DNA of 44,214 nucleotides from a bacterium (lineage in GTDB: Bacteria; SZUA-79; Acidulodesulfobacterales; Acidulodesulfobacteraceae), in the NCBI GenBank assembly GCA_021789605.1, contig JAJYJI010000011.1, forward strand, positions 1-44,214, read 5' to 3'. The position numbers were made by a program, and so were the translations under genes. The notes below the pieces were generated by a model, which was given only the letters and a program-made list of their open reading frames with translations, had not been told where the DNA came from and did no database searches. The first letter of the stretch is position 1; each line of letters begins with the position of its first letter. Shown piece after piece: positions 1 to 8,451 of the stretch.

Positions 1-288
1 TTGTTCCACTGAATATCCGCTTCTATCCTGCGGATAGCAAGGTTCATTTTACAAAGCCGCCATGTAGTCTGGTTACTCTCCTGCCCGTAAATGGAAATAT
101 CGCCTATTCTGCCGCCGTGTTCCTGAATAAATTTTTCGGACTGGACGAACATTCCGCCGGAACCGCAGCATGGGTCATAAACTCTGCCTTTATACGGCTC
201 TATCATTTCTGTAAGGAGTTTAACTATGCATCTTGGAGTATAAAACTGCCCGGCGTATTTTAACGCAAATATCGACAAGAACGGTTCA
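1..288 (-). pseudogene. hsdM: 5'-truncated type I restriction-modification methyltransferase (HsdM) fragment
   Basis: The minus strand reads [13 protein letters not shown], then [10 protein letters not shown] (the S-adenosylmethionine-binding motif I of type I N6-adenine methyltransferases), and finally KMNLAIR near the window edge. These are hallmark stretches of the HsdM catalytic domain. The gene continues beyond base 1. On its 5' side homology stops at about 270-288, where the frame runs into the 3' end of the DUF3108 gene and meets a stop near base 300. The N-terminal helical domain of roughly 150-200 residues is therefore missing, and no credible start codon exists in frame. I read it as a decayed R-M remnant. 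A chimeric assembly join is the alternative. Confidence 0.75.
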
Positions 289-1224
289 TATTTTTTTCTT
301 AGTTAATATTGCCGTCATAAAGCCGATACGGATATTTGTAACAAGATACACGGGGGTGTGGTTCGGCCCAGTAGAAAAGTATATCTTCAAACTTCCCTTG
401 TGTGAAAAAACTCCGTTAAAGTTAAGAAACGCCTTTACTTTTATAGTATTAAATTTCCCGGCCGGCGTGTCTATGTTGTAAAAACCTTCAGCTTTTATAA
501 GAACTAAGTATCTTTTGCGATTTTCATATACTGGTATATAATAGTCTTCGCCTTTATTCAGGTTAATAAGTCTAATGAAATACAAAGCGCTTAAAGCATC
601 CTGCGTATCGTTAAAAGAAAGGAAAGGTTTCCATGGTGCATTAATCCTATCTTTATAAAGCGCCGGTTTATTGTATTTTTCGTCTGAACTTAACATTTTC
701 AGAAACTTTTCTTTTTTTAAACTTTTCCATGCAGTTTTGTATTGGTCGGCTTTAATCAAATGCCTATAAGAACCGTTTAATCTTTCTTCCATAAAATCAT
801 TATGCGAGCCTTCATGTCTTTTCATTATTAAAAAATAGGGGTAGCATCTTTTAGGCGAGAAAAAACTTTCTGTAATATCATGTACATGATAAATAAAATT
901 AAACCATTTCGCATTATATGCCTGGGCCGTAAAAACCATAATTTTTTTATTTTTGTAATAGCCTGGCTTTGCCGACAATACAGCTTTGCCGGCATCTATA
1001 GTATTCAGGTAGGTAACTTTATAGATAAGGGTCTCTTTATTATAAAAAGAATAAGATTTATCTTTTATAGATAATATGCGCCTTCGTTCTTTATCGGCTT
1101 TTTTAAGAAGCGCCATAGCCTTATGATTTATTTTATAGTTCTCTTTAGAAAAAGCCTGATGAACATATGCGGCTATTTGAAATATTATAATGCAACAATA
1201 AAAAAATATTATTCGTCTTATCAT
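286..1224 (-). CDS. DUF3108 domain-containing exported protein
   Basis: The 312-aa protein starts with a hydrophobic signal peptide (residues about 1-26, ending near AFS). The C-terminal half has the DUF3108 pattern, with [11 protein letters not shown] followed by a strand-rich stretch containing [20 protein letters not shown]3108 proteins are periplasmic or outer-membrane-associated beta proteins of unknown function in Gram-negative bacteria, related in fold to lipoprotein carriers. The stop codon lies exactly where the truncated hsdM sequence begins, so the last few residues (TKKKI) may derive from the junction. About 100 bp separates it from the winged-helix remnant upstream. No operon partner is evident. 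The family call is fairly safe; the role is unknown. Confidence 0.7.
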   Translation of the reverse strand: MIRRIIFFYCCIIIFQIAAYVHQAFSKENYKINHKAMALLKKADKERRRILSIKDKSYSFYNKETLIYKVTYLNTIDAGKAVLSAKPGYYKNKKIMVFTAQAYNAKWFNFIYHVHDITESFFSPKRCYPYFLIMKRHEGSHNDFMEERLNGSYRHLIKADQYKTAWKSLKKEKFLKMLSSDEKYNKPALYKDRINAPWKPFLSFNDTQDALSALYFIRLINLNKGEDYYIPVYENRKRYLVLIKAEGFYNIDTPAGKFNTIKVKAFLNFNGVFSHKGSLKIYFSTGPNHTPVYLVTNIRIGFMTAILTKKKI

Positions 1225-1327
1225 AAAAGAGTTGTTTATAAGACCTTATAAAGTAAAGCAAATATAATTTATTCTTATTTGCGGTTATGCCTTTTATGCA
1301 TATATATAGCATCTATTTATTTGCGGT

Positions 1328-1459
1328 TCAAGAATTAATTATATTTTTTATTTTTAACCTATCCAAGTATTCCTTGACGGTTTCCAAACCTATTCCAAGG
1401 TTTTTGGCCAATTCGCTTATCGATATTTTTGGATTTAAACTGAATTGTTTAAGCGTATC
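1328..1459 (-). pseudogene. Winged-helix DNA-binding domain remnant
   Basis: The minus-strand frame ending at 1328 encodes about 43 residues with NPKISISELAKNLGIG followed by LETVKEYLDRLKIKNII. This is a helix-turn-helix plus wing of the kind found at the C-terminus of AlbA_2/RecG-like ATP-binding regulators and many transcription factors. The frame runs into the intact 3' end of the molybdoenzyme gene at 1449, and the only upstream ATG (1528) lies inside that gene without a ribosome-binding site. I therefore see it as the tail of a gene whose front was lost. It could instead be a genuine 66-aa overlapping gene, but that is less likely. Confidence 0.4.
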
Positions 1460-1997
1460 TTTCTTCTTTAAGCGGGTCTGCTCCGTTGGAATAGCCTCTT
1501 TGCTCCCAGTACCCAAGCTCTTCTTCATCTAAAAAGGTAACCGTTTTTACCCATTTTGCGCTTTTATATGCATATTTATCGGGAATAACGAGGCGCACGG
1601 GAAAACCGTGCTCCGGCGTTAAAATTTTTCCGGCATATTTTAACGCAAATATCGAGTTGTCCTTGAGAAGGAAATCGGCATCCACGTTTGTAGTATAACC
1701 GTCGTACGAACCTATTAAAACATATTTTGCGCCTTTAAGCGGTTTAACTAAGGCGGCAAGTTTTTTAGACAAAACGCCCTCCCATTCCGCCGATTCTTTA
1801 GTCCAGCCGGTAACGCAGTGGAAGTCGTCTGTTACTTTATCGTTACCGATTTTTACGATATCTTCGTAAGTGAAAACCGCCGGATTTTCGACTAATCCTT
1901 GCACCGTAAGCCTGTAATCGGCAATGCTTACGTCCGGAATATATCCTAAATCAAGCCTGAGCAGGTCTTCTACTTTTTTTTGGTTTGGCGGAATCAT
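1449..1997 (-). CDS. Sulfite-oxidase-family molybdopterin oxidoreductase, cytoplasmic (YuiH-like)
   Basis: The 182-aa protein has the compact sulfite-oxidase fold. FHCVTGW (Cys61) supplies the cysteine that ligates molybdenum. HGFPVRLVIP and AKWVKTVTFLD are the usual molybdopterin-pocket segments, and the C-terminus GYWEQRGYSNGADP is typical of the family. There is no Tat signal, unlike MsrP/YedY, so the enzyme should stay in the cytoplasm, as proposed for B. subtilis YuiH-like proteins. The substrate is unknown. Its start overlaps the stop of the isochorismatase-like gene by 4 bp (ATGA), which indicates translational coupling as the last gene of a four-gene operon. Confidence 0.85.
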   Translation of the reverse strand: MIPPNQKKVEDLLRLDLGYIPDVSIADYRLTVQGLVENPAVFTYEDIVKIGNDKVTDDFHCVTGWTKESAEWEGVLSKKLAALVKPLKGAKYVLIGSYDGYTTNVDADFLLKDNSIFALKYAGKILTPEHGFPVRLVIPDKYAYKSAKWVKTVTFLDEEELGYWEQRGYSNGADPLKEERYA

Positions 1998-2632
1998 ATG
2001 ATTTTATTAAGAATATTTTCCACAATAACTTTAGAATTTTCGCATATAAACATTTTTCTCATATTTTCTAAAGACCTGCCGTGCGCGTCCTTATCCATAG
2101 AAGATACGCAGTTTTCTACAATTACGGGATAAAATCCGCGGTTTGCGGCATCCCTTGCGGAAGATTCGACTCCTATTTCCGTCGCTATTCCGGTAAAAAT
2201 AAGAGTATTTATGTTCCTGTTTTTCATCATCTGCTCAAAATAAGTTCCGATAAATATGCTCGCCGCAGGCTTCTCTAGCAGTATATCGCCCCCTTGCGGC
2301 GCTATATCTTCGAGAATATTTCTGTCGCTTGAACCCTTCGCCATAAAATCGGGAAGTTTTGCGGGATCGTCAACGCCGAAACGCCTCATCATAGCGTAAT
2401 ACGACCACGAAGACCTGAACTCTTTTGCCGCCGGGGTTATAAGGGTATATACGACTGGAATTTTACCCCTTAAGGCATTTATTAAATATTTTATATCGGA
2501 AACAAATTCCGTTTTATTATATATTCTGGAAACCAACCCGTTTTGAACGTCCCACACGACAAGACACGAGCGCTCCGGATCCAGTATCTCCTTTAAATTT
2601 TCGTAGATTTCTATGCCGTATGCTTTTTTCAT
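1994..2632 (-). CDS. Isochorismatase-like (cysteine hydrolase superfamily) protein lacking the Cys nucleophile
   Basis: I place the start at 2632 because a clear AGGAGG precedes that ATG. A longer in-frame start at 2668 lies inside the upstream gene. The 212-aa product has the family's Asp (VVWDVQNG, Asp28) and Lys (LLEKPAASIF, Lys121). The position normally held by the catalytic Cys in the motif CVESTARDA is Gly (TEIGVESSARDA, Gly154). Gly at this site is known in true isochorismatases of the EntB/PhzD type, whereas nicotinamidases and amidases need Cys. The substrate is therefore unclear and thiol catalysis unlikely. It is the third gene of the LRV-SDR-hydrolase-molybdoenzyme operon. Confidence 0.85.
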   Translation of the reverse strand: MKKAYGIEIYENLKEILDPERSCLVVWDVQNGLVSRIYNKTEFVSDIKYLINALRGKIPVVYTLITPAAKEFRSSWSYYAMMRRFGVDDPAKLPDFMAKGSSDRNILEDIAPQGGDILLEKPAASIFIGTYFEQMMKNRNINTLIFTGIATEIGVESSARDAANRGFYPVIVENCVSSMDKDAHGRSLENMRKMFICENSKVIVENILNKII

Positions 2633-2654
2633 ATTACCTCCTAAATAATTTATA

Positions 2655-3485
2655 TCATACCATTTCATAACCGCTTCTATTTATCAATTCTTCGCTCAGC
2701 CGCCATAACTTCGTCCTCGCATCTTTATTATAGGCTATATCGTGCGGTTTCGCTATTTTTGAATCGCTGAAATATTTTCCGGTTATGTTTTCTACGTCTT
2801 TAGAAACGGCTAAATAAACCGAGGTCTTAGCCCCTTCCTGCGGACTTCTGCCGAAAAAACCTCCGACTGCGCCCCAGCCCGCTTTTAAAAGTTTCGTGTT
2901 TATGACTCCAGGATGCAGGCAGTTTACGGTGATATTTTTATCCTTTATCCTTTCGCTTAACTCGAAGGTAAAAAGAATATTGCATAATTTAGAAAGGCCG
3001 TAGGCTTTGTGGCCGTCGTATTTTACCGGTTTTACGAGATTGTCGAAATCCATTTTCGAAGCGTGCGCGGTCGAACTTACGTTTATTATGCGGGCCGGTT
3101 CTCCTGCCGGTTTAATAATTGGAAGAAGATTTAACGTTAGATAAAACATCGAAAGATGGTTTATCTGAAACGTAGCTTCTATTCCTTCCGGAGACAGCAT
3201 GTAATCCTTCAAATAAACGCCGGCGTTGTTTATTAAAATATCTAAACTGCCATATCTTTTTTTTACCACTTCGGAAAAACGATAAACTTCTTTTAGGGAC
3301 AATAAATCGCAGACAAAATAATCCAAATTTTTAACGCCCGTTAAAGAAGAAATTTCCCTTACGGTTTGTTTGCATCCGTCTTCATTCCTGCCGTGAATCA
3401 GGACGGAAAAGCCTTTCTGCGCAAGAATAACGGCGGTCTGTTTTCCTATCCCGTCGGTAGAACCCGTAATAAGAACGGTTTTCAT
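2655..3485 (-). CDS. Short-chain dehydrogenase/reductase (retinol-dehydrogenase-like SDR)
   Basis: The 276-aa classical SDR has the NAD(P)-binding glycine motif TGSTDGIG (residues 7-14), with an HGRN segment favouring NADP. It also has NNAG (86-89), the catalytic Ser in INVSSTAHASK and the YGLSK dyad (Tyr162, Lys166). The closest subfamily by motif layout is the retinol dehydrogenase/WW-domain oxidoreductase-like group (PGVINTKLL, then an SPQEGAKTSVYLA-type C-terminal segment). It acts in the cytoplasm on an unknown alcohol or carbonyl. Its ATG overlaps the LRV gene's stop by 4 bp, and 22 bp separates it from the isochorismatase-like gene, so the three are co-transcribed. Confidence 0.92.
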   Translation of the reverse strand: MKTVLITGSTDGIGKQTAVILAQKGFSVLIHGRNEDGCKQTVREISSLTGVKNLDYFVCDLLSLKEVYRFSEVVKKRYGSLDILINNAGVYLKDYMLSPEGIEATFQINHLSMFYLTLNLLPIIKPAGEPARIINVSSTAHASKMDFDNLVKPVKYDGHKAYGLSKLCNILFTFELSERIKDKNITVNCLHPGVINTKLLKAGWGAVGGFFGRSPQEGAKTSVYLAVSKDVENITGKYFSDSKIAKPHDIAYNKDARTKLWRLSEELINRSGYEMV

Positions 3486-4000
3486 AATTTTACCGTCCTT
3501 TCCGCAACTATATTCCTGACGCTTTCGCTTTCGTCGTCTTTCATTAAATGCAGATATTCTTCGGGGATTCTTCTGGACACGGCTTTTCTTACTAATGCTT
3601 CGCCGTCTTTTATCATATCTTTTAAATATTTCGGCTCTATTCTTTCGGCGACTTTAATCCTGACGATAGGTTCTTTATCGCTTATTAACGAGGGCAGTAA
3701 AGATTCGTCAATTCTTTCGGCTACCGCATGCCTTACCCAGAAAGATTTATCGTTCTTCATTTTTGGAAGCTCTTTAGCGTCTATTCTTTTTGCGACTATT
3801 AAGCGGACTTCTTTGTACGGGTCGTTTATAAGGGACGTTAAATTTTCGGAGGATATTCTTGAAGCTACTTTATATCTTACGTTTTCGTCTTTATCGGTTA
3901 AAGCATGGACAAGATAAACGGGCTCTGCCATGCTCACGGCATTAAAGCGCTCTTTGAAATCGCCGTTTTTTAGAATATTTATAAATTCGTCTTCGGTCAT
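3482..4000 (-). CDS. Leucine-rich repeat variant (LRV) protein
   Basis: The 172-aa protein consists of about six degenerate repeats of roughly 22-24 residues with the pattern D-x-x-x-x-VR-x-x-VA-x-RI followed by a short Leu-rich segment (YKVASRI, LIVAKRI, HAVAERI, IKVAERI, KAVSRRI, NIVAERT). This matches the LRV family, related to HEAT repeats and first described from Azotobacter vinelandii. That protein carries an N-terminal 4Fe-4S cluster, but this one has no cysteine at all, so it should be a plain scaffold. It is the first gene of an operon with the SDR. Its first 12 codons and upstream region lie in the 90-bp direct repeat. There is no Shine-Dalgarno sequence before the ATG. Confidence 0.75.
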   Translation of the reverse strand: MTEDEFINILKNGDFKERFNAVSMAEPVYLVHALTDKDENVRYKVASRISSENLTSLINDPYKEVRLIVAKRIDAKELPKMKNDKSFWVRHAVAERIDESLLPSLISDKEPIVRIKVAERIEPKYLKDMIKDGEALVRKAVSRRIPEEYLHLMKDDESESVRNIVAERTVKL

Positions 4001-4052
4001 TTTATTTATAAATTCAAGAAATTTATAAATTTTAGTTATTATATTTAATTAT
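3963..4052. repeat. 90-bp direct repeat, left copy (intact)
   Basis: The sequence is 89/90 identical to 13287-13376 in the same orientation, with the sole difference at 3998. This copy spans the first 12 codons of the LRV gene (minus strand) and 52 bp of its upstream region. It contains a perfect 10-bp inverted repeat (4005-4014 and 4020-4029, 5-bp spacer) that could be an operator or protein-binding site. Together with the right copy it brackets about 9.2 kb carrying the DUF488, SNF2, YhaN and YhaO genes. Confidence 0.95.
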
Positions 4053-4139
4053 ACCTTAAAATTTTAAACTTCTGCTGTATATTCTTAATATTTTTTATTA
4101 TATAATTTATTCATATATAATATACCGGAGGTAAAAATT

Positions 4140-4526
4140 ATGCTGAATATAAAAAGAATTTACGACGAACCGTCGGATAAAGACGGCATAAGAATATTAG
4201 TGGACAGGTTATGGCCGAGAGGCATAAGTAAAGAAAAGGCGAAAATAGATTTCTGGTTTAAAGACATAGCCCCTTCTAACGAATTGAGGAAGTCGTTTCA
4301 TGAGGCGGCAATAGATTTTATAGAATTTAAAGCAAAATATTTGCGTGAACTTTCGGAATACGGCCGCAGGCATAATTCCTCCGCCGAGCCGGATTCGGAT
4401 AATTCGATTGCGGAAATATCAAGATTATTAAAAACCGGAGGTAAAAATATTACCTTATTATACGGGCTTAAAGACGAAATAAACAACAACGCAGCAGTTC
4501 TGAAAGAATTTATATTGAAGAAATAG
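4140..4526 (+). CDS. DUF488 family protein (YeaO-like)
   Basis: The 128-aa protein starts MLNIKRIYDEPSDKDGIRIL and continues DRLWPRGISKEKAKIDFW, which is the defining signature of the YeaO/DUF488 family. Family members are small cytoplasmic proteins of unknown function. The ATG is preceded by a strong CCGGAGG ribosome-binding site and AT-rich TATAAT-like boxes at about 4100-4120. It diverges from the LRV gene and is the only plus-strand gene inside the 90-bp repeat-bounded block. The length is close to the family norm of 115-125 aa, with a slightly longer middle region rich in Ser and Asp. Confidence 0.88.
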   Translation: MLNIKRIYDEPSDKDGIRILVDRLWPRGISKEKAKIDFWFKDIAPSNELRKSFHEAAIDFIEFKAKYLRELSEYGRRHNSSAEPDSDNSIAEISRLLKTGGKNITLLYGLKDEINNNAAVLKEFILKK

Positions 4527-4671
4527 AGTATTAATTATTTTACATCGTAAACCGATTCCGTTTTGAACATCTGCTATTCCGAATCGGGCTCAAAAATATC
4601 TTTAAGGAAAATGCTCGGGCATAAGATGTTTATAAACAGTTCTGCGGCATTAGAAGTATCTGCGGTTAAAT

Positions 4672-7600
4672 TTAGATATTTTTATTTAAAGAAAAAATCT
4701 CTTTTAATTTTTTATCGGACATTTCGGTCAGCATTTGCTCGCCTGCAGAAACCGTTAGATTTGCAAGAGTCTTTTTAGACGTTATCATTTCGTCTATTTT
4801 TTCTTCAAACGTCCCGAGCGTTATCAGTCTGTAAACCGATACGTCTTTCTTTTGCCCGATTCGGTAAGCCCTGTCGGTCGCCTGGTCTTCTACGGCAGGA
4901 TTCCACCATAAATCATAATGTATAACGTTAGCAGCGGAGGTTAGGTTGAGTCCTGTTCCGCCTGCTTTTAAAGATAATATCATTATAGATTTCAGAGATT
5001 CTGGATTTTGAAACTCTTCAACCATTTCATCCCTTTTTTTCCTTGGAACGCCGCCGTGAAAAAATATAGGCTCCAACTTAAATTCTTTTTCTATTATTTT
5101 TACCAGAATATCGCCCATTTCTTTATACTGGGTAAAAATTAAAGCCTTCTCGCCGGAATCTAAAATTTTATCGATCAGTTCTATCATTTTTAACGACTTA
5201 CCTGACAGCTCTTTTGCCGCTTCACCCTTTTTAATATAATTTACCGGATGGTTGCATATCTGTTTTAAAGAGCCGATAAGTTTTAACACTAATCCTTTTC
5301 TGTCTATTCCTTTGCTCGTTTCTATTTCGGCCATTATATAGCCTAAAGTTTTCATATATAAAGCCGCCTGTTCTTTCGTAAGGTTGCAGTATTCGTTATT
5401 AACGTTCTTTTTCGGCAAGTCGTTTATTATCGATTTATCGGTTTTAAGCCTCCTTAAAAGAAACGGCGAAGTTGATTTTTTTAAATTTTCTATTTTATTC
5501 CTATCCATATATTTTTCTATAGGAATTGAATATTGCTTTTGGAATTCATTTAAATTTAAAAGATATCCTTTATTTATAAAATCAAATATGCTCCAGAGTT
5601 CGGTAAGCCTGTTTTCTACGGGAGTTCCCGACATTGCAATTCTGCAATCCGATTTTATTGATTTCACGGCTCTTGTTTGGTCAGTCAAAGGATTTTTTAT
5701 ATTCTGAGCTTCATCTACTATTACGAGCCCCCATTCTAATTCTTTTAAGTAATCTATATCGCTTCTTACGGTTCCATAAGTAGTTATTATAAGGTCTTTA
5801 TCTTTAAAAATATGGTCGTATATATCGGAATTTTTTAATTTTGATTTAACTCTGGTTTTAGATTTGGATTTTGGCATAATCGCACGATTTAAACCGTGAT
5901 GAATAAGAACGTCTAATGAGGGGGCAAATTTTTCGCATTCTTTTTGCCAGTTCCCAAGCAATGTCGTCGGACAGACTACAAGTCCAGGCTTATTGAGTTT
6001 CTTTTCTTCTTTAAGTTTTAAGAGTAATGCGATAACCTGAAGGGTTTTCCCTAAACCCATATCGTCGGCTATGCATGAACCCAAACCTTTTACGGTATTC
6101 GAATAGAGCCATATAAAACCCCTTTCCTGATAAGGCCTTAATTTTGCTTTTAATTTTGAAGGTAATTTTACTTTTTCGGGTTTTAATATGTTTTCTAAAA
6201 TAGACTTTAATGTTTCATCGTAATCGAAACCGTATCCGCCTATTTCTTCGGCGAAAGCTCCTTTAAGTATTTCCTTGGAATCAAAAGAACGCACGGGGGC
6301 TTTCAATCTTTCCATTAAATTTTTTACTTCATCAGGGTTTATAAATAAATAACGGTTTCTAAATCTTATAAGTCCGCCTGCCGATTTTAAGAGTTCCGAA
6401 AGCTCTTTTTTAGATATTTCTTCGCCTCCGATAGCTATTTTCCACGAAAAATCAAACATTGCATTTAAAGATAAAAAAGAAGTAAGGTTGACTTTAGATT
6501 TAGACTTTGCCTGAAGTTTTAATTGCGGCCTGTTTAAATTTACGAAATCTTTAGGCAAAACAAACTTTATACCCAAAATTTCAAAAATTTTAGACGAAGT
6601 AAGGAGAAAATTGGACATTTTCTGCAAATCGAGCGAAATTTCTTCCTTGCCCTTTTTATCCACTATTTTTCTTAATTCCGGCATATATTCCGACGCTACG
6701 CTTATCTGTTTTAATATGTCTAATTTTAATGCGGAATAATAGCCGGCATCTTTTTTCTTATGTTCAAAAAGTTTTTCAAGAGGAAATATCGGCTCCATCG
6801 TATTTTTTTTATCTTCTATTAAAACATTTAAAGAAAAAGTATCTTTTTTGCGCAAATCCATAACGATAACGGGAGAAACTTTCTTGTTCCTCACGGAAAA
6901 TCTTTCAAGCCAGTTTGCTATAGACCTTCCGGTATGTTGTTCGTCGAATTTGTCCGGAATATAAACATAATCTTTAAAGAAAGATTTTAAGACCTTATTA
7001 TCGCTTCTTTTATTTCTAGTATCAGCGAAGGTTTCTTCGGAAACCTCAGAATATTTTTTAAAAATATTGGTTATTATTAACGACAAAATATTAATAACTT
7101 CCTCGTCTGAAAGCGCTTTAATTTCAGAGTCCGAACAACTATCTATAAAGAAGTTATACGGCATAATATTTTTTAAATATTCTACGGCTTTTTCGGTTTT
7201 AATATCATGAACTACCGGTTCGTAAATTAAGTAAAATTTTTCGTTTTCGCCGTTTTCAGCGTCTTCGGTTTTAATTTTTGGGATGAAAGAAAAAGATTTT
7301 ATAAAAGATAAAGAAATTGAAACGAGATAACTAATAAATTTAACGCTAAGCGAAGTTTGTTTCGTTACAACGGGAATCTTGACGAAAAAATCTATTACGG
7401 TATCAATATTTAAGAGACTTCCTTTGATTTTTTTTATCTCAACGCTATTATTATCGTTTTGTAAAAAAGGTATTTCGAAATTCGACGTTTTTGGTTTGCT
7501 TTCTAAATCTAATAAATCATAGTTTTTTAATATCGGAGTTACGAAAAAATTAAAGAAATTTTCCTTATTTTTTATTAAATAAAAGTCTGAATTTAAAATT

Positions 7601-8400
7601 TCACTGTTTATATTTTCGTTTAATTCTAAATTATTTATATTTTTTGCAACGTTTTCATAAGCATTATACAGTATATTTTTAAAATTTCCCCCCGAATAAA
7701 ACAGCGTATTGTCGCATAGAATGGTAAAAATAGATTTTAAGGCAAACGGATTAAAAGAAATATCTGGAAAATCTTCCGTTTTGTTATTTTTTGTCCTGTA
7801 TTTCGCAACGCTTTCCTCTTTAATTTCAGCCGAAAAATCTTTGTCCGTTTTTTCAGGGATTGAAACATTTACATTTATGCCTGCCGATTCTATTAAAAAT
7901 TGCGTTGAAACACCTTTTAGATTAAAAACGATGAATGGATTCTTATCGATTTCTCTCGCAACTATATAATAAACAGCCGCAAGATGTTTGCAGGGATTCG
8001 CCCAATCGGGGCAGGAACAGCTTGATCTTATATCTTTCCAGTTTTCGGGAAAAAGTTTTATGCCTTTATTGGCCAAAAGCGGTAATATGTCCTCGGAAAG
8101 TTTACCGATAAGCAAATCAGAAGTAATTGAATAGTTTTCGTTAATAATTTCCGAAATGGCTTTTATTTCATTTTCTTTAAAGGGTTCAAGGGATATGACT
8201 ACCGTGTAAGGTTTGGGTTTGGAGCCTTTAACCTTGGCCAGTATTCCCTCGCCTTTTAATTCAACGGATACCACGCTCCCGTTATTTGCGTATCTTTTGC
8301 CTCTCGGCAGCCTGTTTGTGAAACTGTCTATTTTCTCTAAAGATTTTATCCACTCGTTTCCCCACCATGTGTTTCCAAATTTTGTTTTATTCCCGCCCAT
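4672..8400 (-). CDS. SWI2/SNF2 helicase with N-terminal SWIM zinc finger (fusion)
   Basis: The 1242-aa protein joins two modules often encoded separately in bacteria. The N-terminus has a SWIM zinc finger (Cys128, Cys130, Cys137, His139 in CSCPDWANPCKHL) preceded by a WWGNEWI segment typical of SWIM proteins. A long bacterial SNF2-associated region follows. The SNF2 ATPase comes next, with IADDMGLGKT (Walker A, about residue 780) and VIVDEAQN (motif II, about 896). The helicase C lobe has LKAGGTGLNLTSA and the arginine motif ATDRAYRIGQ. Such enzymes translocate on double-stranded DNA to remodel or strip proteins. It lies downstream of, and on the same strand as, the YhaN/YhaO pair with a 51-bp gap, which suggests a shared DNA-end or repair function. 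No ribosome-binding site is obvious. Confidence 0.93.
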   Translation of the reverse strand: MGGNKTKFGNTWWGNEWIKSLEKIDSFTNRLPRGKRYANNGSVVSVELKGEGILAKVKGSKPKPYTVVISLEPFKENEIKAISEIINENYSITSDLLIGKLSEDILPLLANKGIKLFPENWKDIRSSCSCPDWANPCKHLAAVYYIVAREIDKNPFIVFNLKGVSTQFLIESAGINVNVSIPEKTDKDFSAEIKEESVAKYRTKNNKTEDFPDISFNPFALKSIFTILCDNTLFYSGGNFKNILYNAYENVAKNINNLELNENINSEILNSDFYLIKNKENFFNFFVTPILKNYDLLDLESKPKTSNFEIPFLQNDNNSVEIKKIKGSLLNIDTVIDFFVKIPVVTKQTSLSVKFISYLVSISLSFIKSFSFIPKIKTEDAENGENEKFYLIYEPVVHDIKTEKAVEYLKNIMPYNFFIDSCSDSEIKALSDEEVINILSLIITNIFKKYSEVSEETFADTRNKRSDNKVLKSFFKDYVYIPDKFDEQHTGRSIANWLERFSVRNKKVSPVIVMDLRKKDTFSLNVLIEDKKNTMEPIFPLEKLFEHKKKDAGYYSALKLDILKQISVASEYMPELRKIVDKKGKEEISLDLQKMSNFLLTSSKIFEILGIKFVLPKDFVNLNRPQLKLQAKSKSKVNLTSFLSLNAMFDFSWKIAIGGEEISKKELSELLKSAGGLIRFRNRYLFINPDEVKNLMERLKAPVRSFDSKEILKGAFAEEIGGYGFDYDETLKSILENILKPEKVKLPSKLKAKLRPYQERGFIWLYSNTVKGLGSCIADDMGLGKTLQVIALLLKLKEEKKLNKPGLVVCPTTLLGNWQKECEKFAPSLDVLIHHGLNRAIMPKSKSKTRVKSKLKNSDIYDHIFKDKDLIITTYGTVRSDIDYLKELEWGLVIVDEAQNIKNPLTDQTRAVKSIKSDCRIAMSGTPVENRLTELWSIFDFINKGYLLNLNEFQKQYSIPIEKYMDRNKIENLKKSTSPFLLRRLKTDKSIINDLPKKNVNNEYCNLTKEQAALYMKTLGYIMAEIETSKGIDRKGLVLKLIGSLKQICNHPVNYIKKGEAAKELSGKSLKMIELIDKILDSGEKALIFTQYKEMGDILVKIIEKEFKLEPIFFHGGVPRKKRDEMVEEFQNPESLKSIMILSLKAGGTGLNLTSAANVIHYDLWWNPAVEDQATDRAYRIGQKKDVSVYRLITLGTFEEKIDEMITSKKTLANLTVSAGEQMLTEMSDKKLKEIFSLNKNI

Positions 8401-8451
8401 TTTTTTGCTTTTTAAAATTTTTAGTTATTTTTTTATTATATATGTCCCTAT

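Noticed and set aside
4563-4778. Plus-strand ORF of 71 codons in the gap after DUF488 and across the SNF2 3' end
   Set aside because: It starts at a TTG with no ribosome-binding site, has no recognisable family, and its second half is the antisense of the SNF2 gene. The 145-bp gap 4527-4671 otherwise shows only a CCGATTC/GAATCGG inverted pair without a T tract.
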